From Cohnella algarum (GTDB taxonomy: Bacteria > Bacillota > Bacilli > Paenibacillales > Paenibacillaceae): DNA of 64,000 nucleotides. Both the position numbers and the translations under genes were made by a program. Numbering within the stretch: the stretch's first letter is position 1; every line of letters starts with the position of its first letter. The DNA is taken from the NCBI RefSeq assembly GCF_016937515.1, contig NZ_JAFHKM010000002.1, positions 2,289,001 through 2,353,000 of the forward strand, in the 5' to 3' direction. The notes beneath the pieces were generated by a model. The model was not told the DNA's origin, ran no database searches, and worked only from the letters and a program-made list of their open reading frames with translations. Below are positions 9,075 to 17,850 of this stretch, piece by piece.

Positions 9075-10283
9075 TTACGAAGCAACGTATAATGAAGTCA
9101 GTCCAAGCGTATTATACACGTTTTTATAAGCAGAATACCATTCATAATTATAGGTTGTGCCATTAATTTGCAAAGAAATTGTTCCATTATTAACACCTTG
9201 GATAATAAATTCCCATCGATTTTTTGCACTCACCCATCTAAGTTTCATGACGGGAGCACCACTATCTCCTTCAGCACTAACTGCATTAGTAAGCCTAATG
9301 TCACTCAGGGTATTAAATCCATATTCACCTCCAGCATTAAATGAAACGCCTGTTTGTTGAACAGTACCTTCCTGTAGATAACCTGTATATGGGGTACTTA
9401 AATATATGTAGTCCCCTTGAACTTCATTCCCAGCATCGTTTGCTCCACCAATTACTGCCGAAGTCCCTGCAGTAACCCTTTCAGTAACTTCAATATGTGA
9501 AGAGCTATTCAGTACAATATACCCCGCGTCTGCTGTAGTGTTGCCACTTGTTTTGAAACCAAATGTCCCAATTGTTGTCGAACCAAATTTCCACGAATTA
9601 CCCGTACCATTATAACCACAGTGACCAGCAGTAACAGTTACATTTTGCGTTCCCTTTTTACCATGGAAAGCTGCTGTACATCCACCACCATTAGACTCTA
9701 CAATTTTATCCCCAGACTTAACATGGAAATCAAAGGAAACCAATTTTGCAATTTGTAATGCATCCTCGTTAACATATTTAGTTAACTCTGACTTGACATC
9801 AAGTTCATCTACGATTGCAACAACTTTGTTCGATTTTACATCGACCCAATGACCACGTAGACCCAAAATTTTCTTTGACTGCATTAGGTCACTAAGATTG
9901 AGATTATAATTTTCAAGCTCCTTTTTTGAATACTTTACCACTTCATAATCAACATCTTCTTGATTCTCGTTAATTCCCATCAATTTTCCCTTTTGATCTT
10001 CATTTAATATTTGCACAATATATTTACTTTTTTGATCATCATAATAAATTCCTTCAACATTAATTCCATTGGACGCGGCTTCATTAACAAGGGAATTTAC
10101 TCGCTCAAATTGCTCTGCTTGGGCTTTAATTTTTTCTTGTTGTTGTTTCGGAATACTTTCAACACTAGTATACTGAGCATTTGATAAATTGTTGTGTTCA
10201 TCAGAAGCACTTACTAACGACATATTTAGGATACATAAGATTAAGATTAAGATTGCACTTAAAGCTACCTTGTTTCTCTTCAC
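9075..10283 (-). CDS. Secreted trypsin-like (chymotrypsin-fold) serine protease with pro-region
   Basis: 402 aa from GTG 10283, chosen because AAGGAGAC sits 7 bp upstream and the N-terminus becomes a clean signal peptide (KRNKVALSAILILILCILN). A pro-region of about 170 residues rich in Lys, Glu and Asn follows, then the S1 catalytic domain: TAGHC with His221, DAGYIVL with Asp252, and EGDSGAP with Ser341. The layout resembles bacterial alpha-lytic/streptogrisin-type proteases, which need the pro-region for folding. Base composition is much more AT-rich than the neighbours, and the gene is bracketed by two copies of lysR sequence, both signs of recent acquisition. The start could lie 21 bases upstream (ATG 10304), but that lacks a ribosome site. 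Confidence 0.88.
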   Translation of the reverse strand: MKRNKVALSAILILILCILNMSLVSASDEHNNLSNAQYTSVESIPKQQQEKIKAQAEQFERVNSLVNEAASNGINVEGIYYDDQKSKYIVQILNEDQKGKLMGINENQEDVDYEVVKYSKKELENYNLNLSDLMQSKKILGLRGHWVDVKSNKVVAIVDELDVKSELTKYVNEDALQIAKLVSFDFHVKSGDKIVESNGGGCTAAFHGKKGTQNVTVTAGHCGYNGTGNSWKFGSTTIGTFGFKTSGNTTADAGYIVLNSSSHIEVTERVTAGTSAVIGGANDAGNEVQGDYIYLSTPYTGYLQEGTVQQTGVSFNAGGEYGFNTLSDIRLTNAVSAEGDSGAPVMKLRWVSAKNRWEFIIQGVNNGTISLQINGTTYNYEWYSAYKNVYNTLGLTSLYVAS

Positions 10284-10424
10284 TATTCTCGTCTCCTTGA
10301 TCATAGTATTTTTAAAAAAACACATAAAATTCTTAATACGGAAGTAGAATCCTCCCTTCTCATCTTTATACATATTGTAACATTCTTTTACAAGAGGTGA
10401 ATAGGACTTAACGATCGATTTTTT

Positions 10425-10529
10425 ATAGAGTATTGACAATTATTATATATAAACTCAATTTCTCTCCCCTGTACAAGATCTCTTTCAAGATCCTGGATTG
10501 TATAGCTCATAGTCTGATCCCTACCTTTA
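10425..10529 (-). pseudogene. Duplicated 5' fragment of the immunity-like gene
   Basis: These 105 bp match 7151-7255 with one visible mismatch. The copy contains the ribosome site, start codon and about 28 codons of the small gene at 6994-7236, then breaks off into protease-promoter DNA. Upstream of the copied start, the short repeat CTTTAC is expanded and runs straight into the 3' end of the intact lysR. The fragment marks a recombination junction and cannot make the full protein. Confidence 0.8.
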
Positions 10530-10550
10530 CCTTTACCTTTACCGCCTCGT

Positions 10551-11450
10551 TCAAGCGTCCGGCTTGCCGGGCTGCTCCCTGAAATAATCGACCACTTTCC
10601 GGATGAACGTGTTGGCCGCCTGGCCGAGAAACCGGTCCGACCGGTGCATCAGCTCCAGGCTGCGAATCGGAGGATCTTCGGCGATCCGGATGCAGCGAAG
10701 GCCCTTCCGGTTCATCGACCGGATGAGCGGATAAGGCTGGATGGTCGCGCCGATATTCGACTCCACCAGCCGGATCAGCGGCGTTACGGAGCTGGTCTCC
10801 ATGATGGTTCGCAGGGCAAAGCCGTGCCGGAGGCAGCTTTCCTCCACCAGATCCCTCCCGATGTAGCCGATCGGGAACATGACCGTATCCACTTCCCGCA
10901 GCTCCTCGTAAGCGATCGTCCGGCGTTCCGCCAGCGGATGGTTCTCCGATACGACCAGCACGTATTCTTCGCGGCACAGCGGAATGCGCACCAGCCGGTT
11001 GTCGGGAAAGGTCATCAGGCCGATTCCGATATCGACCTCGTTTCCCAGCACCTTCTGAACGATCTCGACCGTCGAAATGATTTTCAGTTGAATGCGCGGA
11101 AATTCGGAATGAAAGTCGACCAGCAGATCGGGCATCCGGTAGTCCAGGTCGGAGGGAAGAACGCCGACGTTCAACAAGCCGCGCCGATGATCCCGGAGCT
11201 CGGCGATCGCATCCATCGTGTTATCCAGTTGGCGGACAAGCTGCCGGGCGTGCTCCCGGAGCAGGAGGCCGGCCTGGGTGAGAACGATCTTTTTTCCGAC
11301 GCGGTCGAAAAGGGGGACCTGCAGCTCGTCTTCCATCGTCTTGATTTGCAGGCTCAAGGTCGGCTGGGAAATGCCGAGCTTTTCCGCGGCTTTCGTAAAA
11401 TGAAGTTCCTCGCATACGGCCAAAAACGTTTTGAGCTGGCGAAGTTCCAT
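10551..11450 (-). CDS. LysR-family transcriptional regulator (intact copy)
   Basis: 299 aa from ATG 11450. The N-terminal winged helix-turn-helix is complete (LHFTKAAEKLGISQPTLSLQ). The effector-binding domain has the usual two-lobed pattern and resembles CynR/CbbR-like members. It is divergent from the MFS transporter gene, with two matching palindromes in the 120-bp gap. By analogy with CynR-CynX-type pairs it probably controls the transporter in response to the transported compound. A nearly identical partial copy lies at 8118-8999. Confidence 0.9.
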   Translation of the reverse strand: MELRQLKTFLAVCEELHFTKAAEKLGISQPTLSLQIKTMEDELQVPLFDRVGKKIVLTQAGLLLREHARQLVRQLDNTMDAIAELRDHRRGLLNVGVLPSDLDYRMPDLLVDFHSEFPRIQLKIISTVEIVQKVLGNEVDIGIGLMTFPDNRLVRIPLCREEYVLVVSENHPLAERRTIAYEELREVDTVMFPIGYIGRDLVEESCLRHGFALRTIMETSSVTPLIRLVESNIGATIQPYPLIRSMNRKGLRCIRIAEDPPIRSLELMHRSDRFLGQAANTFIRKVVDYFREQPGKPDA

Positions 11451-11467
11451 TGTTTTGCGCCTCATAT

Positions 11468-11515
11468 CATTGGTTTTTTCAATGATTATAATAGTAACCA
11501 TTGTATTGATCAATG
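11468..11515. promoter_or_regulatory. Twin LysR operators in the lysR/MFS divergent region
   Basis: Two inverted repeats have the same design, CATTG-N7-CAATG, at 11468-11484 and 11499-11515. Their centres are 31 bp apart, about three helical turns, so a tetramer could bind both on one face. Between them lies TATAAT (11487-11492), so binding would affect a promoter. LysR tetramers usually bind two such half-site pairs (T-N11-A type). Confidence 0.6.
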
Positions 11516-11569
11516 GACCGGGGGTGATTACACTTTAAGGACAAATCACACCGTTTGGTTGGAGGCGAC

Positions 11570-12684
11570 TTGTTTTTGAAAACGTTCCTGTTCGTCATCG
11601 CTCTTTTTCTGGCATCGCTCAATTTGCGGCCCTCCATTTCTTCCGTGTCGCCTCTACTGGAAACGATCCGAAGCGATCTGGGCATGAGCGGCTTCGCGGC
11701 AAGCCTGCTGACGACGCTGCCCGTCCTCTGCATGGGGATCTTCGCTCCGAGCGCCGTAAGATGGAGCTCGCGCTGGGGGACGGAACGCTCGCTCGCCGCC
11801 GCCGTCGCTCTGATCGGAGCGGCGACGCTGCTTCGGTACGCCGCTTATTCCCCGGCTTTGCTGTTTGCGACCGCGCTCCTGGCCGGAGTCGGCATCGCGG
11901 TTTCCGGACCGCTGCTGTCCGGCTTCATCAAAAAGCATTTCGCGAAAAGGGAATCCTTCTTCATCGGGATTTACTCGATGACGCTGATGATCGGCGCGGC
12001 CTTGAGCTCCGGCCTGTCCGTGCCGCTCCAAGGGGCGTTCGGCGGATCGTGGCGGGCGTCTCTGGCTTTTTGGGGATGGCTCGCGGTTGCGACTCTGGCG
12101 CTCTTGCTGCGGATCGCCCGGCAATCGGGGAAGCCGATTCCCTCGAAAGCCGGCGCGACGGCAGGGCGGCGGCTTCCGCTGCGGGATTCCCGCGCCTGGC
12201 TGCTGACCCTCTTTTTCGGCCTCGTTTCCTTCGTTTACTATTCCATTTTGGCGCGGCTCGGACCCGTTGCCGAAGCTTTGGGGCATGGGCGGACGGTCGG
12301 CGGCGCCGTGCTGACGCTATTCTCGCTCGTCTCAATGCCGGTCGGACTAGCGGTGCCGGTACTGATGAGTCGTTCCGGCAACCGTCTGCATGTCGGGCTT
12401 GTGCTCGTCGCGTTCGATGGACGGCCGCGATCCTGCTCGGCCTTGAAGCCGGCGGTTTGCTCCCGCTCGTCTTGACGCTGCCGGTCATGAAAGCGCGAAG
12501 TCCGGAGGAGACATGCGCCTGGTTCGCCATGACCCAATCTGGCGGTTATTTAATCGGCGCTTTCGGCCCCCTTCTTGTCGGGCTGTCCCACGATCATTCC
12601 GGTGGCTACGCGCTGTCGTTTTGCGGGTTGGCCGTGCTGGCGTTCGGGATGATTCCGATTTTGGTTCGGACTGTCAAAGGATGA
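11570..12684 (+). pseudogene. MFS transporter of the CynX/NimT type, frameshifted
   Basis: The start is a TTG at 11570 or 11576 behind GGAGG. The first frame encodes the N-terminal half and eight to nine helices of a cyanate/nitroimidazole-type MFS permease (LASLNLRPSISSVSPLL, then ALFLASL-type helices). Near 12400-12420 the reading switches by one base. The downstream frame (WTAAILLGLEAGGLLPLVL, then MTQSGGYLIGAFGPLLVGL) completes the last helices to 12684. Restoring one base gives about 371 residues, below the roughly 400 usual for the family. The break does not lie in a G-run, unlike the other frameshifts here. The first frame alone ends at 12475, losing the last helices. It is divergent from its likely regulator LysR. 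Confidence 0.75.
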
Positions 12685-12860
12685 AGCCTCTGGCCCGCTT
12701 TTAGCGGGTCGGCGGCTGCCTTCACCGTGCTAAAGCGCGTTTGGGATGCTTGCAATGTTCCGGCTTCGAGGCGCGGGCGATTTCGCTTTTCGCGAAGCCT
12801 GGGCAAACCATTCTGTTTTCGGATCGGCGTCATAGAATAGAATGCAAGGGGGCGGATGAC

Positions 12861-13955
12861 ATGGGATTTCAAACGGTCCTGGCAGTTCTGCTTGCGCTTT
12901 CGTGTTCGGCCGGTTTCATCCTGTTTCGCAAAAACGCGGTTCCGATCGTCCGCCGCCCCTTTTCCGCCGCCGGGAAGCTGTCCGTCATCATTCCCGCGAG
13001 AAACGAAGAGAAAAGCCTTCCTTTTCTTCTGGAATCGCTTCGCCGTCAAAGCCTGCCGCCGCACGAGATCATCGTCGTGGACGACGCTTCGGAAGACCGG
13101 ACGAAGGAAATCGCCGAAAGCTGCGGGGTCGAAACGATCGAAAATCCGCCGCTTCCCCCCGGCTGGACGGGCAAAAACTGGGCGGTCTGGAACGGTTACG
13201 CCCGGTCTTCCGGCGATTTGATCGCTTTTCTGGACGCCGACGTCAGATTGGCCCCGCACGCGCTGGAGTCGCTGCTTGCGGCAAGAGAGCGTACGGGCGG
13301 CGTCATCTCCGTCGTGCCGTTTCATCATACGGAGAAATTGTACGAACGGCTGGCGCTTATCCCCAACATTTTGGGCATCTTCGCGTTTACGTCCCCTTTT
13401 GAAAAAAACAACCCGCAGAAAGGCCTGTACGGCTCCTGCATCTTCGCGAAGAGAGCGGACTACGACCGGGCCAAAGGGCATGAGGGAGTCAAGTCCGAGC
13501 TGCTCGACGATCTGAGTCTGGGCGCAAACTTCGCGAAAGCCGGCATTCCGGTCACGAACTTTATCGGACGCGGGCTGGTGTCCTTCCGCATGTACCCCGG
13601 CGGCATCCGCAGCGAAGTGGAAGGCTTCGGCAAAGGTGCGGCGCTGAGCGCCGGCAAGTTGAGCCTGAAAACGGTGCTCCTGACGGCTTTTTGGCTTGTC
13701 GGGCTCCTGGCCGCGGAAGCGGCGCCGTTTTTCCTGCATACGCCGGCAGGGCTTCCCCTGGCTGCGGGTTACCTTCTTTTTACGCTGCAAATGATTTATT
13801 TCGTTAACTATACGGGCCGTTTCGGAAAATGGATGCCGCTCCTGCATCCGCTGAGCACGGCCTTTTTCCTGTTCGTCATGCTTTATTCGCTGTATCGGGT
13901 GCTGTTCGTAGGACGCGTGGCCTGGAAGGGAAGAGATATCGACCTGGGAGGCTGA
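12861..13955 (+). CDS. Membrane-associated family 2 glycosyltransferase
   Basis: 364 aa from ATG 12861, behind AAGGGGG. An N-terminal membrane anchor precedes a GT-A domain: SVIIPARNEE (41-50), IVVDDASEDRT (71-81), the metal-binding DAD at 125-127, and a downstream ELLDDLSLG block. Three or four hydrophobic helices close the C-terminus. The layout resembles CrtQ-type and other lipid-linked glycosyltransferases that use a polar carotenoid or diacylglycerol acceptor. The acceptor cannot be read from sequence. The next gene, a PlsY-like acyltransferase, follows by 8 bp, which suggests a joint role in membrane lipid or glycolipid synthesis. Confidence 0.85.
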   Translation: MGFQTVLAVLLALSCSAGFILFRKNAVPIVRRPFSAAGKLSVIIPARNEEKSLPFLLESLRRQSLPPHEIIVVDDASEDRTKEIAESCGVETIENPPLPPGWTGKNWAVWNGYARSSGDLIAFLDADVRLAPHALESLLAARERTGGVISVVPFHHTEKLYERLALIPNILGIFAFTSPFEKNNPQKGLYGSCIFAKRADYDRAKGHEGVKSELLDDLSLGANFAKAGIPVTNFIGRGLVSFRMYPGGIRSEVEGFGKGAALSAGKLSLKTVLLTAFWLVGLLAAEAAPFFLHTPAGLPLAAGYLLFTLQMIYFVNYTGRFGKWMPLLHPLSTAFFLFVMLYSLYRVLFVGRVAWKGRDIDLGG

Positions 13956-13963
13956 CGTGAACG

Positions 13964-14572
13964 ATGATACTCGTATGGACGGCGGTTTCGTTTTTGACCG
14001 GCTCCCTCATGTTCTCCTACTGGCTGGGCCTGATCGCCCGCCGCAATTTGAGAACGGTCGGCGACGGGAATCCCGGGGGACTGAATTTGTGGAAAGCGGC
14101 CGGGTTTGCGTACGGTTTGTCCGGGATCTCGCTCGATTTTTTAAAAGGGTACGTGCCGGTCCTCGCGCTGGCGGGTTCCGGCTCCATTTCCGGTTACGGC
14201 ATCGTTCCGGTCGCTCTCGCTCCCGTTGCGGGCCATGCCTTTTCCCCGTTTATGAAGGGAAGGGGCGGCAAGGCGATCGCGGTCACGTTCGGCGTGTGGA
14301 GCGGATTGACCGGATTCGGCGCGTCCTTGGCCTATGCCGTCATTCTCGCGATTTTGCTGGCGGCCGGGCGCTTATGGCGGAAAGGCAGGCCGTCGTCCTC
14401 CGCGGCCGACGGCTTTCAGGTGGTGCTCGGCATGCTGCTTCTTGGCGTCTATTTGCTGGAGAGCGGGTATTCGCGGGAGATTTTGGCGTTTTGGCTGGGC
14501 AACTTTTTGCTGCTCTTTTATACGCATCGGCGGGAGCTGCGGCAAATCGCGAAGCGGGAGAAGTCGCCTTGA
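13964..14572 (+). CDS. PlsY-like glycerol-3-phosphate acyltransferase
   Basis: 202-aa integral membrane protein with five or so helices. It shows the three PlsY motifs in altered form: an N-terminal GSLMFSYWLG segment, the phosphate-loop-like DGNPGGLNLWKAAG (canonical GSGNPGATN), and GHAFSPFMKGRGGKAIA (canonical GH.fp...kFkGGKg). PlsY moves an acyl group from acyl phosphate to glycerol-3-phosphate, the first step of phospholipid synthesis. The substitutions suggest a paralogue, possibly working with the glycosyltransferase encoded 8 bp upstream, rather than the housekeeping copy. Confidence 0.82.
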   Translation: MILVWTAVSFLTGSLMFSYWLGLIARRNLRTVGDGNPGGLNLWKAAGFAYGLSGISLDFLKGYVPVLALAGSGSISGYGIVPVALAPVAGHAFSPFMKGRGGKAIAVTFGVWSGLTGFGASLAYAVILAILLAAGRLWRKGRPSSSAADGFQVVLGMLLLGVYLLESGYSREILAFWLGNFLLLFYTHRRELRQIAKREKSP

Positions 14573-14629
14573 CTCCGGATTCCGGCAGGCATAGTATGGA
14601 GGCAAAGGTTCTGTGCGGGAGCGATCGAA

Positions 14630-15001
14630 ATGAATCCGGAAAACGGAAATAAGCCCTACCTGACCCGTTACGGTTTTGAAGTATTCGACGAGCATTACTT
14701 TTACCTGCCTTCCGATTACAAGACCAGAGCGCGAAAAGTGGAACGCGAATATGACAATCTGGCAGTCCGTTACGCCGATCCGCACGATGTTTGGTTTACG
14801 AAGCTGGCGGCGTTCAGGAACAAGGACAGGTTCGATATGATTCGGATGATTCGGGAACGAGTCGTTGACGTTTCGGTACTCGATCGGCTGTTCGATTCAT
14901 GGAACCGACATTGGTTCGACGGCAGCGCCGAGCTGGAGGCCAATTTCGCGGAGGTGAAGCATGAGGCTGCCTGTCAAGATCGTTCCGGAGACGGAGTATA
15001 A
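14630..15001 (+). CDS. Protein of unknown function, first of a coupled pair
   Basis: 123 aa from ATG 14630. No signal peptide or membrane helix. The sequence is rich in Arg, Asp and aromatic residues (TRYGFEVFDEHYFYLPSDY, then RDMIRM-like helices). I do not recognise a family. The 3' end overlaps the next gene by 41 bp, which suggests co-translation with it. The upstream gap to the PlsY-like gene is only 57 bp. Confidence 0.6.
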   Translation: MNPENGNKPYLTRYGFEVFDEHYFYLPSDYKTRARKVEREYDNLAVRYADPHDVWFTKLAAFRNKDRFDMIRMIRERVVDVSVLDRLFDSWNRHWFDGSAELEANFAEVKHEAACQDRSGDGV

Positions 15002-15425
15002 GCAGGCGTTCCGAAAATACGTTTTCGGGCTTGCGGAAAAGTGGCTTGACGAGAAACTGGAAGCGGAGAAGCCGGACGCCGTTCTGACGCGAATCCGGAA
15101 GGCTTCTCATCGAAATCATCGGCTGACATATTTGCCGTACTTGCTTCCGTTCGCCGACGTTCGGTATGAGGGGGCCGTTCCGAAGGAAACGGTTGCCGCC
15201 ATGCGCGCCGCGCTGTTCGGCATGAGGATGAACGGTCTGCCGTATAACGACTTCATGCTCGACCGCTTCTGCGACATCTTGTTGGAAGGGGCGGATCCCG
15301 CGGATTTCCCCGGAACTCCGCTTCCGGAGGACTATAAGGACTTGCAAAAGCTGATTTGGACGTTCGTCCAGTCCTTCCGGCGGGATGTGAATTTGCGATA
15401 CCCGGGCGAGGATGAGGCGATTTAG
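14961..15425 (+). CDS. Protein of unknown function, second of a coupled pair
   Basis: 154 aa from ATG 14961, behind GGAGGTGAAGC. Predicted soluble and mostly helical (YKQAFRKYVFGLAEKWLDE; ETVAAMRAALFGMRMNGLP). No catalytic motif stands out and I do not recognise the family. The long overlap with the upstream gene argues that the two proteins act together. A terminator follows at 15500-15525. Confidence 0.65.
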   Translation: MRLPVKIVPETEYKQAFRKYVFGLAEKWLDEKLEAEKPDAVLTRIRKASHRNHRLTYLPYLLPFADVRYEGAVPKETVAAMRAALFGMRMNGLPYNDFMLDRFCDILLEGADPADFPGTPLPEDYKDLQKLIWTFVQSFRRDVNLRYPGEDEAI

Positions 15426-15499
15426 GGTCAGAATGCAGGAGCGTTAGGGAGGAATTTTCATCTCGGGTTGAACTTGAAAAGTTTTTCGCAAATCGCCAA

Positions 15500-15525
15500 G
15501 CCGCCTTTTGGGCGGTTTTTTTCTT
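15500..15525 (+). terminator. Rho-independent terminator
   Basis: A short GC stem (CCGCC/GGCGG with a TTTTG loop) is followed by a seven-T run. It closes the 12861-15425 gene group. Confidence 0.8.
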
Positions 15526-15697
15526 TTGTCCGAAATTTTCGACTCTAATCCGCCATCGATTGTTTGCCGCCGACAGCGGCGGCGAAAGGGGAAATGGCGG
15601 CACCGAGATCGGCAAGACGAACTCTCGAAAGCTGATTCTAATTCGGCCTCCTGCGGGTAAATAGGTCGTATCAGCCTTTTTTAGGAGAGTGATTGCG

Positions 15698-17068
15698 TTG
15701 AAACTCGTCTTGTTGTCCGGAGGATCGGGCAAACGTCTGTGGCCGCTGTCGAACGATTCCAGATCGAAACAATTCTTGAAAGTTCTAGAGGGGCCGAACG
15801 GCGAAGCCGAATCGATGGTGCAGCGGGTATGGCGGCAGCTGTCGAAAGCCGGTTTCGGGCAGTCCGCCTGCGTGGCCACGAACCGCGCGCAATCGGAAAT
15901 GATCATGAGCCAGCTTGGACCGGACGTGCCGCTGATCGTCGAACCGGAGCGGCGGGACACGTTCCCGGCGATCGCGCTGGCGGCTTCCTACCTGTACTCC
16001 GTCGATAACGATTCGCCCGATACGATCGTGACGGTGCTTCCGGTCGACCCGTACGTGGAGGATGGCTTTTTCGAGCGAATCCGGCAGCTCGAGCGGGCGC
16101 TGCGGGATACGGGAGCGAACCTGGCGCTGATGGGCGTCGTGCCGACCGTGCCGTCCGAGAAGTACGGGTATATCGTGCCGTCGGACGAGGACAGCGGAGC
16201 CGAAGGCGTCCTGCGAGTCGGCAGCTTCCGCGAAAAGCCGGACCGCGCGGCGGCCGAGCGGCTGATCGCGAGCGGAGCGCTCTGGAATTGCGGCGTGTTC
16301 GCGTTCCGCCTCGAGTATATGCTGCGCAAGCTGACGGAGCTCGGACTGCCGATCCGCTTCGAAAAGCTGTCGGAAAGCTACGGCGAGCTGCCGAAGACGA
16401 GCTTCGACTACGCGGTGGCGGAAAAAGAGGAGCGCATCGTCGTGCTGCCGTACGAGGGAGAATGGAAAGATCTCGGTACGTGGAACACGCTCACGGAAGA
16501 GATGAGCGGCAATCAGATCGGCACAGGCATCGTCACGGCCGATTCCGAAAACACGCATCTAATCAACGAGCTGGGCATTCCGGTTGCGGTTATCGGCATC
16601 CGCGGCGCGGTCGTTGCGGCAAGTCCCGACGGCATTCTGGTGACGTCCAAGGAGGAAAGCCCGCGCATCAAGGATGTGATCGACGACGTGCGGCAGCGGC
16701 CGATGTACGAGGAGCGGCGATGGGGGCGTTACCGCGTCGTGGATTACGTGAAATATCCGGAAGGGTACGAGGTGCTGACGAAGCGCATTCTGATTCGGGC
16801 CGGCCGGTGGATCAGCTACCAGTTGCACTACAAACGGAGCGAAATCTGGACGATCGTCAGCGGCGTGGCGGATATCGTCATCAACGACAAGCCGTATCAA
16901 GTAAAGCCGGGGGACGTCGTGCGCATTCCCGAAGGAACGAAGCACAGCATCAAGGGGATAACCGACGTGGAACTTATCGAGGTGCAAACGGGCAGCGAGC
17001 TGATCGAGGAGGATATCGTCCGGATTTGCGCCGACTGGAACGATATCCCCATCCATCAGTTTATTTGA
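15698..17068 (+). CDS. Mannose-1-phosphate guanylyltransferase with cupin (isomerase-type) domain
   Basis: 456 aa. TTG 15698 is preferred since AGGAG ends 10 bp upstream; GTG 15689 lies too close. The N-terminal nucleotidyltransferase has LSGGSGKRLWPLS (pyrophosphorylase signature, usually GGSGTRLWPLSR), SFREKPDR, and the SGALWNCGVFAFR block. A C-terminal cupin (about residues 350-456) contains the QLHYKRSEIWTIVSG motif of type II phosphomannose isomerases. Such proteins make GDP-mannose from mannose-1-phosphate, often with isomerase activity. The gene stands alone between two terminators. The product could feed exopolysaccharide or glycolipid synthesis, but no mannosyltransferase is adjacent. 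Confidence 0.9.
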   Translation: MKLVLLSGGSGKRLWPLSNDSRSKQFLKVLEGPNGEAESMVQRVWRQLSKAGFGQSACVATNRAQSEMIMSQLGPDVPLIVEPERRDTFPAIALAASYLYSVDNDSPDTIVTVLPVDPYVEDGFFERIRQLERALRDTGANLALMGVVPTVPSEKYGYIVPSDEDSGAEGVLRVGSFREKPDRAAAERLIASGALWNCGVFAFRLEYMLRKLTELGLPIRFEKLSESYGELPKTSFDYAVAEKEERIVVLPYEGEWKDLGTWNTLTEEMSGNQIGTGIVTADSENTHLINELGIPVAVIGIRGAVVAASPDGILVTSKEESPRIKDVIDDVRQRPMYEERRWGRYRVVDYVKYPEGYEVLTKRILIRAGRWISYQLHYKRSEIWTIVSGVADIVINDKPYQVKPGDVVRIPEGTKHSIKGITDVELIEVQTGSELIEEDIVRICADWNDIPIHQFI

Positions 17069-17143
17069 CGGGCGAGACCGGTTGTAGGCGCGCGGTCGCC
17101 GGTTCATGGGAAGCGGCGAGAACGTCTTCATTTTAGTGCATTC

Positions 17144-17170
17144 AAGGACGCCGGAAGGCGTCCTTTCGTC
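17144..17170 (+). terminator. Rho-independent terminator after the guanylyltransferase gene
   Basis: AAGGACGCC-GGAA-GGCGTCCTT forms a perfect 9-bp stem followed by TTTCG. It lies 76 bp beyond the stop. Confidence 0.75.
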
Positions 17171-17233
17171 GTCCTGAAAAATGATTAAATGCCTCGCCAC
17201 CATATATTTCTCGAAATCGACTCGGCCTCCGCG

Positions 17234-17545
17234 GATCCAGTTGGGTCGTGATTACTCATCTCAACCCGCCAAACGTACATAGCCGAACGTATTAGAGTAA
17301 AAATGACTCCTTTCGCCGCCTCCGCACGCACGCTGACGATCCAGTTGGGTCGTGATTACTCATCTCAACCCGCCAGACGCACATAGCCGCTCGCAGTTGA
17401 GTAAAAATGACCCATCTCACCGCCTCCGCACGCACGCTGACGATCCAGTTGGGTCGTGATTACTCATCTCAACCCGCCAGACGCACATAGCCGCTCGCAG
17501 TTGAGTAAAAATGACCCATTTCGCCGCCTCCGCACGCACGCTGAC
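17234..17545. repeat. 52-bp palindromic repeat array (TTACYCA family), three 104-bp dimers
   Basis: Three direct repeats begin at 17234, 17338 and 17442, exactly 104 bp apart. Each is a dimer of two diverged 52-bp units, one with TTACTCATCTCAAC...GTTGAGTAA and one with TGACCCATCTCAC...GTTGGGTCGTGA. The second and third dimers are almost identical; the first is more diverged. No coding potential is supported. The rest of 17171-17670 holds nothing I can name. Confidence 0.9.
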
Positions 17546-17673
17546 CTTTTTTCGGACCCGCTCAGGGAACGTGAGAACGGCGCGAGAGATGCTGCGTTCC
17601 GATCCCCGAAGAATGGCCGTCAGCCTTCCTTCCGACACGATCCTCTAGTATTTCCCATAAAATTAGGCGTATA

Positions 17674-17796
17674 TTGACAACGATTGTCGCTTCATAATTA
17701 TGAAAATATTCACTCTTTTTATTTTTATTAACTCCATATAAAATGGGCTACAAAAGGAAAACGGAGCCGTTTCGCCGCCGCCGTTTCGGCTCCGTT
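17674..17796 (+). promoter_or_regulatory. Promoter region and leader hairpin before the sugar-uptake locus
   Basis: TTGACA (17674-17679) is followed by AT-rich DNA with -10-like hexamers at suboptimal spacing. It overlaps the small palindromes GACAA-CGA-TTGTC and CATAATTATG, possible operators for the locus's own AraC-type regulator. Within the leader, AACGGAGCCG (17760-17769) pairs perfectly with CGGCTCCGTT (17787-17796). That hairpin has no T-run and ends about 54 bp before the lipoprotein start, so mRNA protection or translational control is more likely than termination. Confidence 0.4.
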
Positions 17797-17850
17797 CGGG
17801 CGGCGGCCCGGCGACAGCCCGGGCGCGACGGCCGCCGGAAGGAGGAGGCC

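Noticed and set aside
12689..12712. GC-rich hairpin after the MFS gene
   Set aside because: GCCCGC/GCGGGT stem without a T-run; too weak to call a terminator.
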